This document shows, piece after piece, positions 1-11,113 of a DNA stretch of 64,000 nt. The translations under genes and the position numbers were made by a program. The stretch's first letter is position 1. Every line of letters starts with the position of its first letter. Source of the DNA: Polytrichum commune (taxonomy: Eukaryota; Streptophyta; Polytrichopsida; Polytrichales; Polytrichaceae); the NCBI GenBank assembly GCA_950295325.1, contig OX485805.1, positions 36,631,501-36,695,500 on the forward strand, read 5' to 3'. Below the pieces are notes generated by a model. It saw only the letters and a program-made list of their open reading frames with translations, did not search any database and was not told where the DNA came from.

Positions 1-2073
1 CCACAACACATTAATGGGTGGACTTTGAAACACTGGGATTTTGACTGATTGTGTCCAAAAATCTCTTCGGCCACTAAACTATGTGAGTGTTATGCGGTTA
101 GTTTCCTTAATCGGACCCCTAGCTTTGATTGGTATGGGGTTCGGTGAGGATCGTAGACCTAACATCATGAAGACACATGTATAAAAGAGATTGGACTACG
201 TCTTCAAATCTTAATAACCAATCTACACTCAATAGTGAACACAATTGGGAGGACCCATGTATCTAGTTAAGAAATCAAACAAACTTGCACTTTTGGTAAC
301 CATAACTAAAGCAAGAGAAGTCTGATTTTGGATCCGGTTTTTGCATAAGTTTCAACATGGATTTGGTAATGAAACACAAGTTTTGTTGTGTAGATTTAAC
401 TGCTAGAAGCAGAAGGACATGAGAAAGTAACCAAATAACACCCACATACCTTCAACCACTTTCTGTTGGGGCCTTGGCTTCGTCTTGTTGCTTATTATTT
501 TAATGTCATGAGTTGAGTCCTCCATAGTCGGCACAAGTTGAGGTAAGCAATGTCTGGGGAGAACCGGTATTTAGTGTAATGGCGGCCGGTTGGTTTTGTG
601 AAAAATCCGGTTGAAGTGGGAAAGTGGAGGATGTGAAACCGGTGCTTTTAAAAAAAACACCGATTCCAACCAGCAACCATTTTGAGGAGGAGGATTTTTA
701 CCCAGATGAATTCTGAAATAGGCAGATTTCATCCGGTTTGATTCATTTAGGGCCGGATATCATTTGGTTCTAGGGTTTAGGTTATGTGTACGTTGTAGGC
801 TTGTAGCGATTTGGTGAATGGCGGACAGGCGAAGCTTTTTTATTGCTTCATTATTGCATTTTATTATTGACGGCTAGTGTTTAGAATGTATTATGAGTGT
901 GTCCATGGAAGATCTTCGTGGCGATCTTGATAATGTACTAATGGAAGCCATAGCTTTATGGAGGAACTCTACAAAGTTTAGATGGTTGTCTTCACATCCA
1001 CAAAGATACCTTTCAGGGCATTTTCCTCTTGAAGGTGAAGATGATACTATTGATTTTGACTCTAAGAATTGATGAATTTCCTTTTTGTATATAGTATGGT
1101 ATGTTAGGTTACTCTTTTATCATGTTGTGGCCTCAAATCTAATATGAGGTTTTAACCTACGTATGATAGAAGAGTAAATCCATGGCCATCGACCGATTGA
1201 TGGGTTATTTTAGGTTCAACTCCCGCTATGGATAAATTGTTGATCATCGTTGTTGTTTATTATACGTAATGAATTGTTGATCATTGTCGTTGGATGTTGA
1301 TATCATTACATATTATTGTTGTATGTTGATATGTTCTTTAGACGTTATTGTTGAATGGTGTATGTTATTTGTAGATATACTTTTGCTACATTGAAAAACC
1401 GACTTACTTATCAATGCCCAAGTTTTTGGCCGGTTGTCAATACAATGAAGAGCAAATTAGCCCGCACTTGAAAAAAATATAAGATATTGGCCGGTCCAAA
1501 TTAATGACAGCAAGTTTGCATCGGTCAAATCCTGAAAAAACCGGTAGAAATTATGAAAGGGCAGATTTTAGCTGGTTGAGCTCAAAAATCTCCCGAACCC
1601 TGGAGGTAAGTTAGGTAGGAAGCTGTGAAGGGACATGGAAGACTCCTTGAAAGGGGGAGGCCACACGATTACAGACAAGTCTACCCACTGAAAGAGGGAC
1701 CGAGCTTCGAGAACGAAGGAACATGTCAAGGCCAATTTGTTTTTAAATCCGAAACCGACGTTTTGGAACGTGTGGAGCCTCCCCTTGAGTCAGGGCATGG
1801 CGAAGCAGGCGGGAGATAAGTTAACTTAATTGTTCCCATCAGTCGAGATTCCTGCTTATCGGTAACAACTAGGACTCGCTCATTTTGTTTTTTATTTTGG
1901 GTAAGGAGCTGTCAACCTTGGACTGTTTCCAAGGCCGGATGCTAAAGAATCACTATCGAGCTTTGTCCGCCTAAGAATCCGTTGCCCTTGGCCCACCCGC
2001 TAGTGCCTAGACCAAAATTTACCGGTGTTGCCCACGTTGTTGCCCGTAGCTTGCTTGATTGCACACAACCATG
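1..2073. other. AT-rich non-coding stretch
   Basis: No convincing gene apart from the 59-codon ORF at 893-1072 listed separately. The stretch repeatedly carries CCGGTTG/AACCGG motifs (about 565-660, 1390-1570). Around 155-215 there is a block (GACACATGTATAAAAGAGAT and downstream) that resembles sequence near 54,985-55,035, so it is probably an interspersed repeat. The 1625-1819 open frame has no protein-like character and is not called. Confidence 0.5.
893..1072 (+). CDS. Small acidic ORF of unknown function, possibly a terminal exon
   Basis: A 59-codon open frame from ATG at 893 to TGA at 1070-1072. It begins MSVSMEDLRGDLDNVL, has a tryptophan- and histidine-containing middle (around WRNSTKFRWLSSHPQ) and an acidic tail ending DFDSKN. 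The composition looks protein-like (mixed, amphipathic, acidic C-terminus), unlike the surrounding AT-rich reading frames. I do not recognise a family. It may be the last exon of a decayed transposon gene, since a CACTA-type terminus lies 1 kb downstream. No splice acceptor was established. Confidence 0.3.
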   Translation: MSVSMEDLRGDLDNVLMEAIALWRNSTKFRWLSSHPQRYLSGHFPLEGEDDTIDFDSKN

Positions 2074-2454
2074 CACTACAACAAAACACGTCTTTTATTC
2101 CAACACCCACTTCACTACATGTCTTTTATTGTTATTAACAGTGAAGTGGTGAAATGGTTGAATTCCACCTTTATTCATTTTATGTCTGAGTTAATTTTGG
2201 GGAGACATGGTAGTGAAGTGGGATAGAAATTCACTTGAGAACGCACTTGAGAACGTGTTTGGAAACGTCTAAGAGAACGTGCATGACTATGGAAAGTGAA
2301 GTGGTTGATTTGGGTTTGTCAATTCAAATTGGCACATGTTTTTCGGTTTTGCATTGAATACTCACAAAAAATGATCCATCTCTTTTTGGATTAACAATGA
2401 ATTGTACATATTTATACACAATATGGTATTTCTACACACTCAGCATATTGTAAT

Positions 2455-3120
2455 TTAATCTATCAGAGGATTTCCATCTTCTTCAATTCCAAATTCATCC
2501 TCATCTTCGTAAGATGGTTCATCTTCATTTGTTTTCAAAACTACAACCACTTGATCACTGCTTAGAACCACAACCTCGTCTAGTATTGGATCTCTTGGTG
2601 TAGTATCATTGTCTAATGATGCCGGTACCAATTCACACTGCTCTTCAACATTGCCTAAAGATAAGCATCCTATGTCTAGTATAGAATTTTTTTCATAAAC
2701 AACTCTTGCTCCCTTTGGCTCTTTCCGTAGAACCACCTTCCATCCATGATTGTTCAAATCATCCGCAAAGAAAACTTGTTCAACATGGAGTGGAAATACA
2801 AAAGATTCGGCTGATAATGGCACTAGTCTATCAAAATTCACTAGGCTAAACTTATAATCATCTCGCTTCATAATAGCATTATGCCCAACACCATTTGCCA
2901 TCATCCAATTACAATATAACACAACCAACTCATATCGATCATAGTCCAAGGCCAATATTTCTTCCACCCATCCCACATACTCCAAGTTTGCTACCTTCAA
3001 GTTCCTTGCATGTACACTTGAGAGACAATGTTGGGAGAATGTGGCGGCCACAATAGAGTCGACTGTTGTCAAAGTCCCTTCTACACTATGCACACGGATA
3101 TGGTTTCCGAAAACATACAT
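2455..3120 (-). pseudogene. TNP2-type transposase C-terminal region (DUF4216)
   Basis: A 221-residue reading frame whose middle matches the DUF4216 domain of CACTA transposase polyproteins. Visible signatures are YVGWVEEILALDY, VVLYCNWM, NFDRLVPLS, then HVEQVFFADD and GWKVVLRKEP. The C-terminal third is strongly acidic (YEDEDEFGIEEDGNP), a common end for these proteins. It acts, in intact elements, as part of the nuclear transposase ORF. Upstream domains lie in other frames (3856-4439), so the element is not autonomous. The domain call is confident from motif order; the boundaries of the exon are not. Confidence 0.75.
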
Positions 3121-3855
3121 AGAGCGTACGATGTTGCTTGGCTAGAGGGTGGTAGAGACAAGACCAACAAATCATTGTCAATCTCATATCCCTCTTGTTT
3201 GGCACGTAAAAACTCTGATTTTAACCATTTCGAGAAATGTTCATCTTGGAGATTTTTGGCATAAACAATCTTGTCATTTTATTTTTTTTCTTTGATAGTC
3301 TTCATGATCCAATTTGCGTTGTGTCATATTAGCAGTGTGGCGCCTGTAAAATAAAACAATTTTGTGATGCATTTGATGTTTTTAGACTACATGCACACTA
3401 AACATACATAAGTGACATACATTAGTTTTTTTAATCTTCTTTTTATCACTAACCAAATTCATTTCCAATTAACATAACAAAAAATATGGTATCACTCTTT
3501 TTGTGCCAACTTTCTATTTACAAATATCAATGTATTCTACATTTGGGATGAAGTAACTTATTATTTCTACGACTCTAAGGGAGCCACATTATTCACCACA
3601 AATTCATGTATCCAATGGCATAGCTCAGGTGTTAGTATCTTTGGTCGCCGAATATCTTCAATTATTTCATCATTCATTGTAGGATCCTCCTTATCATCCC
3701 ATATCCTGCAACTTATAATGGTAAATGTTTACATGTACTCCGTGCGAAAGCCAAACGCTTCATCTATGGCATATCCTTTAGCCATGGAGGCTTCGTCTTG
3801 CGCGATTTCAAATACAACCCTACAATGTTTTCAAGTACCTTTCCATTGGATACAT

Positions 3856-4346
3856 CTAGCGAGCATGTACGGACCCGCAAATATCTAATTCTTTAACCAA
3901 ATGCACCAACAAGTGCGTCATTACATCAAAAAATGCCGGTGGAAACTCTTTTTCAAGCATGCACATATCCTCTCGTAATTCAATCATTTCTAATGGATTG
4001 ATAGTTTTGCACATATGCATTTGATTATCCGGCTTAGTCTTATTATACATATACGGACCTCCTTTGACATGATTGTGAGTACACAAAGGGACGAAACTTG
4101 TTGCATAAGGACATGGTAATATTGGGATTTCAATCCTTTGAGGCTCCCATCCACGTTAATTTTTTTTTGCAATTGGTGAACATAATGAGTTGGAATTTTC
4201 AACTGCCGCACAACATCCACAAATACCTCATTTTTTTTAATGAGCACATATGAAGCTTGCGGCAAAGTCAAGTTTCCTAGTTTTTTCCCCGGTATGGGCC
4301 ACAAATGTGGCCGTATGTTGGCTTCCTTTAGGTCCATAGGAACCTT
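3856..4346 (-). pseudogene. TNP2-type transposase DUF4218 region, frame-broken
   Basis: Minus-strand segment with DUF4218 hallmarks. The first frame has KVPMDLKEANIRPHLWP followed by GLKS and HVLMQQ (normally GLKSHDCHVLMQQ). The second frame has IELREDMCMLEKEFPPAFFD, VMTHLLVHLVKELDICG and VHAR. A frameshift near 4086 separates the two. The upstream edge is not the usual Transposase_21 domain: at about 4347 the sequence joins directly to the katanin motif CRDTSM, so the reading frame is chimeric. It is non-functional as transposase. Confidence 0.7.
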
Positions 4347-5332
4347 CATTGATGTATCTCTACAAATATTAGTGAGGTCGTCTCCACTATAGCCTTCCAT
4401 ACACCTTGCCAATTCTTGTATATCTACATCCTCCGCTAGCTACGTCCAAAGCACAACAAGCTACATACATTATGGTTCTATCATGACTTGCGACATAGCC
4501 CACAAGTAACAATGTTTTACAAGAAGACACATATTCTTCATGAGGATTCACAATAATGAGATCAATGAAGATGCATTCTCTTCTTAATGTAAATGATCAA
4601 GAATTTATGATGTACATCATAACTTAGTTTATCAATAAATGTTTGTTGATAAACATACAAGAAATTCACCTCAACATCTTTTAGGTTGATGCATATTAGC
4701 TCTCGCCTATCTTCTTCATCCGGTAGTGGTATGTATATCCTTTTCTCCAACCTCCTCCTATTCATAAAAACACGAAGCAATTCTTTCATGTCTTCGGTCA
4801 TGTGTTATGTTGAGTGAGAAATACTTCAATCTAAGAGATTGTAGCTTCATTCAATGAATTGTGATGAATTTTCATTGGGACCACACCCATATAGATAGAT
4901 AGAAACTCCGGTCCCTTTTAAGGGGCCGGCATGAATAAAGTGTCCGTTCGTAATGACCACACCCATATACAACACAATGAATAAATACAACAAATCCAAC
5001 CCAACTCTAGTATGCTAGCATAACTTACCTATAGCTTTTCTTTGCTCCTCTACATTGCACACTTTGTTCTCATGACCCAAAGAGACATGCTAAAAATAAA
5101 CTCAAATTTAGGATGGATGTTTCTATGACAAAAATAAGCATGATACAAGTTCTATATTTGGATATTAGAGAACCTCAATGCATCATCAATCTCCCACGGG
5201 AAGTTTGTTGCCACTAGAACCATTACAGGCTACTTGTCACCATCTTCTCCATTTGGAATGTTGTTCACACCATCCACTTGCACAAGTAGTTCCGATTTGA
5301 TTCGCCGAGATGATTCACTCCCCCCAAAGGCT
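4347..5332 (-). pseudogene. Captured katanin p60 AAA-ATPase fragment (three exons, introns retained)
   Basis: Three minus-strand blocks read as consecutive katanin p60 exons. Exon A (5332-5174) has ESSRRIKSELLVQVDGV and VMVLVATNFPWEIDDALR. Exon B (4757-4670) has RRRLEKRIYIPLPDEED and INLKDVE. Exon C (4439-4347) has LAEDVDIQELARCMEGYSG and DDLTNICRDTSM. GT donors and AG acceptors sit exactly where exon phases join (TTG-AG/G and a phase-0 GAG/CTA). This covers the second region of homology and sensor region of the AAA core; Walker A and the N-terminal microtubule-targeting part are absent. An in-frame TAG interrupts exon A (within GDK*PVMV). Exon C continues in frame into transposase DUF4218, which points to transduplication by the CACTA element rather than a resident katanin gene. 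Confidence 0.8.
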
Positions 5333-5610
5333 CTGACTTTCATGACAAAAAAACATCTAAGGTTTACTTGTGAATCTACAATGTTTTAATGCTATGTCTA
5401 TTATTGAATATGGTTAAAAGATATGAAAGTTAAATATATGCCTTTGAATGTCTTGTCCATGATTTTCTTTCTCAACCCTCGATTCATATATTGGACGAAA
5501 ACTTGTCCATTACAACTATCCATTGTGACTTGTCCTTGGCAACCTTTAGAAAGAAAATGTATAAACAAATAAATGTGGTTGCAAACCCAAGGTCTTTGGA
5601 TAGTTGACAA

Positions 5611-6530
5611 CCATTATGATTATACATACATTTGTTAGTAAAAAATCGCAATGGACAAGTCACAACGGACCATTGAAATTGACAAGCTTTCTTCTACAGG
5701 ATCTAATCTAAGATAACAAAAACCATGTAAATATATGATTGAGAAATTAATAGATTGCTAGATCCTAGAGGAAAAGTATGAATTACATAACAAGCAAAAT
5801 GACAATGGATGATGAGTTACAATAGCAATTAGACAACCACCTACTCAAGTAGTTTATGAGACATAACTACTATGTTTATGGAGAGGAACTGAAGGTTATG
5901 GATGAATTGCTCTCTACATGAAATAGAAAGCACATGGGAGTTGTTGGAAGTTGCTCTCCACTTGCATGACTAACCGGTTATGTTTGGAAATCCTGTTCAT
6001 TTGCAAGATACAACCATGCTTGGCCTTCTTCAACAGTAATCAAGAATGACATAAAATATCCATATAATAAGTGAGGAAAAATGATGACCTACCCACATGC
6101 ATTACAAAGGGAGTTGATTCTCTTCCGTGCGACATTATTGCGTTGTTTCGTTTGGAGTGTGCCATTGGCTTAGGTATGTTGTTTTGATGGGTCACCGGCC
6201 ATCAAGTGTAGTGTGAAGGAAGGTTCAGGTGTAGCTTGAAAGTGTTGGGTTGTGATGGCGGAGCTCTGAGAGCCGGAAGGGGAGAAGACCAAGCTGGGAT
6301 GGCCGTGTGCATTGCTGCAAGCAAGCTGTGATTAAGCGTTCATACGCATAGGGTGAAACCGTTTCCGTTGAATCTATCACACGCACAACGTTTGCAGACC
6401 GAATTTTCAGTGAGCGATTACAGACTGGTCTGAGACACGGGTGGGTGCAGGGAGGTGTGCAGTTGCAGATGCGGGCAGATCGAGGTCAGACGCCGCAGAG
6501 TCAAGAGTGTGTGGATGTTGCGCATGTAGC
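5611..6530. other. Non-coding gap
   Basis: AT-rich to 6100, then mixed composition. No convincing coding or RNA feature was seen. A TGTAGTG at 6207-6213 was considered as the CACTA right terminus and not accepted. Confidence 0.4.
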
Positions 6531-6685
6531 TATAAGGAGGCCGGAGATGATATCGCCGAAATCATGGTATATCACCCCGGAACGGATCGGTGCAGCACAG
6601 GAGGGGAGGCTGTAAGGAGATCGGAGATTCTACCACCAAACCCGCCGAGGTATACCACCCCGGAACGGATCGGTGCAGCATAAAG
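6531..6685 (+). repeat. Two-copy 82-bp tandem repeat
   Basis: The block containing CCCCGGAACGGATCGGTGCA occurs at about 6575 and again about 82 bases later, each preceded by a related AAGGAG-CCGGAGAT segment. The local sequence is GC-richer than its surroundings. It leads into the 90-bp tandem array that follows. Confidence 0.6.
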
Positions 6686-6789
6686 GGGGTTAGATCGTTA
6701 AAACTCTGTGCCTTGCTTTTTCTTGTGCGATTGTGTAGATCTGTGTAGGGCGATCCAGCCGAATCCCTGATCTCGATTAGTTGATCCTT

Positions 6790-7450
6790 GGACCAGAAAC
6801 ACCACGGCCGGATTAGTGGTCGCACTGACCGGTGTAATGGCTTAGCATCGTGCGTACTCAGGAGGCTTAGATCAACCTGTCTACACACCGGACGAGGAAG
6901 GGGACAAACCATAATCGGTGCCGCGATGCCCGAGGCTCTTACCGAATGTACTAGGGACGCTTAGCTTAGACGGTCACCCACTGGGCGAATTCGGAAGACT
7001 GTGAAACGGTGCTGCGCTACCCGTGGATCGTACCGAGTCCTGGGAGGAGTAGCATCTACCCTCTCATCGGGCGAATTCGAGGATCTGCAAATCCGACACT
7101 ACGTCAACTACGGATCGCACAGAGGGTGACCAGAAGGCGAAGCTCAACCTGTCCTCGCACCGGGCGAATTCAGGAGCTACATAACCAACGATGCACTGTT
7201 GAGGGTCACACCGTATGTGATCGTGAGGCGTAGCTTAATCTGTCACCACGCCGTGCGAACTCGGGGATCGGCAAAACCTAGGGTTGCGCTACTGAGAGTT
7301 GCACCGTGTGAAATCAAGAGGCGAAGCCTGTCAACACACCAGGTGAATTCGGGGATTTGCGAATCCAAGGCTGTGCTGTTGAGGGTGGCGCCGTGTGGAA
7401 GCGGGAAGCGAAGCCCAACCTATCACCACACCAGGTGAACCCGGGGATCA
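6790..7450 (+). repeat. Decayed tandem array, about 90-bp period
   Basis: The phrase CACCGGGCGAATTCGGGGAT, in variants, recurs with cores near 6983, 7071, 7162, 7252, 7341 and 7432 (steps of 88-91 bases); a more diverged copy is near 6893. Each unit also carries GAGGGT-CACCG and AGGCGAAGC. The open frames through the array are arginine-rich and clearly by-products of the repeat. Divergence between units suggests an old array. Confidence 0.75.
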
Positions 7451-8603
7451 TCACAACAAAGGTTAGTTGCCTGGAGCCCGCAATGAACGAACTATAGAAG
7501 CTAAGCCGACCAGTCAAGCTGCGGGGGCTTTACTGCTAAATAGCACAACAATCCCACACGACCGAAATCTTGGTAACACTCTGCACATTCTGCACCGGAT
7601 CCACAACCAACACCAATCTGCACCGAACCAGCAACTCATCCAAGTACGCCTGGGCCAAATCCAAGCAACATGGGTGATTCCATCATGCTAGGATAGATCT
7701 CGTGTGAAGTTTTCTGTGCCAACTCAGAGTTGATGCCGCAAAGTAGAAATGTGGATCCAAATGTAATAGAATTATAGCCCAAACTGAGCATGCTGGGGGG
7801 CTTATATTATGTTGTTGGCACATAAAATTAGCTCTAACATTTGGAATTACATAGACACTTAGCGAGCTAGACACTAGGACAAATCAAGGTCCTTTGGACT
7901 AGATATTGGACTTCCTTTAGTATAAATATCACCCAAGTATTTTTTGACTACCTAGTCATTGTGGAGCGGTCAAATAGTCACTAGTCAAATGTGTCTTAGT
8001 CAATATATCATAGTGTTCATTTGACTAAAGGGGCGTTTGTATATATGACTATATCTCCAACATGCATAATAGACTTTTACTAGTCAATAAAGCATATGTA
8101 CATTAGACTATCTCGAGTCATAACAACATAGTGTGAGTAGACTATGTACAGTCAAAACGGCACATGTACATTTGACTTTGGATAATCATAAGAGCTTTCA
8201 AAATGATGCATCTCAACTTGAAGAGTTTTGACATAATAGACTAGTCCTAGTCAATTAACCATGATTTTTGATGGTGTTATTGACTTCATAATGCATATTT
8301 ATTGACTACAACCATGTTCACATGAATTATGTTTAGTAAAATAAACCAGTTAGTTCATTTGTCAATTAATCACAATGTCATTGTATTTATTGACTAGTAT
8401 AACACCATTAATTGACTGATTATAGTGAATTTATAACCTAGAAGATTAAAAAGAGTGGAGTCAATGTACATAGGATAATTTGAGTCAATGTAGATAGAAA
8501 ACATGTATATGATATTTTAGTACATATAGAGTCAAAATACAGAAACTCTATTCTAAAATGAGTTTCTCACTTTTTTACAAAAATTAGTTTCCCACTCTTT
8601 TCA
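7451..8603. other. AT-rich flank with scattered TAGTCAA motifs
   Basis: No gene was seen. From about 7900 to 8530 the words TAGTCAA, GACTAG and ATTGACT recur irregularly on both strands. The same word forms a regular tandem repeat inside the downstream gene's last intron (8838-8958), so this looks like a decayed extension of that repeat. Confidence 0.5.
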
Positions 8604-9869
8604 CTATAGTGTAGTTTTTTTCCTTGGGGATGTCCGACTACCTCCTACTTTACTACCTCCTGGTTTGTTCCGTATGGCCCGATCTACCTTGGATTTTGAA
8701 GGTACTCCAATCCCACTATTACTTGGGCTAGGACCACTGCTAGGATCCAACGACACGATATTTGCTGTTGTTGCTGCAATATTCCCCAAAATAGTCATAG
8801 CATCCTGCAAAACACGTACATTAGACTTTCACTAGTCAATAAAAACATGTACATTTGACGTTCACTAGTCAATTAGGCATTTTCACTAGTCAATTAGGCA
8901 TTTTCACTAGTCAATTAGGCATTTTCACTAGTCAATTAGACACTTTCACTAGTCAATAAATCTACTTACCTTCTCCTGATTGGCTGATGTCCTTTGGCTC
9001 TCAAAATTTGCATCCAGGTTTGTAATGGATTTCTCAACTACCGGGCCTACATGAGCTCCAACTTCTTCAGTTGCAAGGTCTACATGAGCCTTCTCTGTAT
9101 CTAAGCTCACAGATCTGGGTGGATTAGTTTTTGAGGAATTCACGAACGCTGAAAACAAATTGAACATCTCATCCATTTTGCCCTCCATTCGGGACATCCT
9201 CCCCTCTAGTGCTCGATTACCAGCTTCATGAGCTACCTGATTTGATGCTCCTTCACCTCCACCAACCTCAAAATTTACCTCCTACAACAGTTCAACACAC
9301 ACATCAGAATTTACCTCTTACAACAGTATACATATGTACCAACACAACCCAAATGACCAAGTAGACATATATACCACCACTACCCAAATCAAAATACCTA
9401 ACAACACGATATCCAAACTTACCCATAAGACTGCAGAGATCCCTGAGGTACATGTTCTTTGTTTCTTGGCACCCCTTAATTTCAGCATTTCAACATTGAT
9501 TTCCTCATTTGTGGGTGTCCTGCCAAGCTCATCCTCCTACAATATCATAAATAATTTATAACAACTAACCAAATAAGAAAGACAATAAACCTGAAAACAA
9601 ACAAACAAACAAACAACATCATCACTTACCAAACCCTCTCGGATGAAGTCTTCTCCATGAGCGGACCTCGATGTTGTCTGCTGGCATCCACGCGCTGCCC
9701 TCAACCTCTCTGCCTCTCCAATTTTTTCCGGGTGCTTGATGAGCAATTTCATATTCTCCCAATGCTCTTGAATGCATGTCCTTGGTTTTGCTTTGTTACC
9801 CTCAATGCGAGATTTAATTAGATACCTTTTGTTCTTCAGAATTTGCTTCAGGTGCTTTTGAAAGGCCAT
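8604..9869 (-). CDS. Transposase_24 (Ptta/En/Spm)-like protein, four exons, apparently intact
   Basis: Four exons join in phase 0 with GT-AG introns: 9869-9630, 9536-9423, 9281-8970 and 8804-8604, giving 288 residues. Exon 1 has a lysine-rich start (MAFQKHLKQILKNKRYLIK), then CIQEHWENMKLLIKHPEK and a polar segment. Exon 2 begins EDELGRTPTNEEINVEML. This W-x-x-M...ELGR-PT-E arrangement resembles the plant Transposase_24 family, which is tied to CACTA and related elements. Exon 3 contains a probable coiled coil (EGRMSRMEGKMDEMFNLF), and exon 4 ends in a basic, Ser/Pro-rich tail. Start chosen at the first ATG of exon 1. It may be an accessory DNA-binding transposon protein. No lesion was seen, so it could be expressed. 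Confidence 0.65.
8838..8958 (+). repeat. 21-bp tandem repeat in an intron
   Basis: Four to six copies of TTTTCACTAGTCAATTAGGCA and near variants lie head to tail within intron 3 of the Transposase_24-like gene. The core ACTAGT is palindromic. Confidence 0.85.
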
Positions 9870-11113
9870 GTCATGCAGATTAGAGGAAAGTTAGTATGCG
9901 AGCAGAGAGCGGCGATTTGGAGAGCGGAGAACTCCATTTGAGACATGAATTGAGAGGGGAAATGCACCTATAACCGTGAGATTATGGGTTTAGGGTAGAG
10001 CTATTTTTAGAAATTTTTATGAGTTAGGGTCTCTATTACCGTGGAAATAGGACAACATTTCCCCATTTGAAACGTTTACATAGTTTTGAAACATATATAT
10101 ATTATAATAAAATACAAAATTAGGGCTTACATCACTATTACGTCATAAATACAATTACCAAACTTGTGTACTATAGTACATATCACTGTAAATCAAATAA
10201 AAATTACTATATGAAGGAAACACGAAGGAGGTATGTGAAAAGAATTCCCCACATATAGTCCACTCTATTAATGTTACACCTATAAATGTTAACCCTTTCT
10301 AATTGTTAACTTTATTCTACTCCCCACATATTGCACACTTTTAAATTTGACTCTATATATGTTAACGAATGAAATGCAACCATAACTACTCTTTGGAAAG
10401 ACTACGTTTGGCTACGTTTAGTTCTAGTGACGGAAGTGTAAGAATGGAGGCACATGAGAACTTCCATTAGAAGGTACATGGAAACACGTTCATGTGGGTG
10501 TCCAAGTATGTGGGTTTGTTGGTGCAAATTGAGAAATATTTGCAAGTTGTGCATGCCCATGATTCATACTTCACCCATGATTTCTAAACTTCATATTGAA
10601 TAAAGTTTTGATTGGGTTTGCAATTTTATGAATGGTATTCTCTCACAAGGACTCTTCAAAAATGCTTATATTAATAAATGTGAAGATTTGTATATTGGTC
10701 GATAAAACAATTTTATAATTGGTAACTGTTAACACCTTAATAAATGTTAACTATGATCGTTTCCCGAGGGTTAACATTTGAGGGTGAACATTATAGAAAG
10801 TGTTGTGTGGTGTGCAACTTAAGTATTATTGAGTATTTATGATTTAGTGAAACAAGGAGGAGGTGTGTGAGGCACCAACTTTATATTTGAATGGGTGGAT
10901 GCTACATTAGCGGTTAAGATTGTGAGAGGCATACCGTTTAGGGATACTTGAACTATACTTAAGGGCTAATCCACAAACTAAAAATATTTACAATAATAAT
11001 TGAAAAATGCAATGCGGGTTGACATTATGGGAATGAAATAAAGAAGAGCAAGTATGAGACTTGCGTCGGAAATCTAAAAGCCAAAAATAATACAATCCAA
11101 TACAAAATGGAGT
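9870..11113. other. Non-coding, AT-rich
   Basis: No gene was seen. The first 70 bases contain GAGAGCGGCGATTTGGAGAG, which also occurs (reverse strand) at the 3-prime end of the multi-exon gene near 53,640, marking a shared dispersed sequence. The remainder is AT-rich with a few long A/T runs. Confidence 0.45.

Larger units (their letters stand above)
2074..5610 (-). mobile_element. Decayed CACTA (En/Spm) DNA transposon, left end clear, right end not defined
   Basis: The left border at 2074 reads CACTACAACAAAA, close to the canonical plant CACTA terminus. Inside, on the minus strand, are remnants of the TNP2-type transposase: a DUF4218 segment (about 3856-4346) and a DUF4216 segment (2455-3120), in the order expected toward the 3-prime end. 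A three-exon katanin fragment lies upstream of the transposase remnant in the same orientation. A TGTAGTG at 6207-6213 could be the other end, but it does not extend the inverted repeat and no 3-bp target duplication matches, so the right limit given here is simply the last element-like sequence. Confidence 0.6.

Noticed and set aside
4347-5332. Functional katanin gene
   Set aside because: Walker A exon and N-terminus are missing, an in-frame TAG is present, and the 3-prime exon runs into transposase sequence.
6207-6213. TGTAGTG as right end of the CACTA element
   Set aside because: Only the seven terminal bases match the left end and the flanking triplets (ATG versus TGA) are not a duplication.
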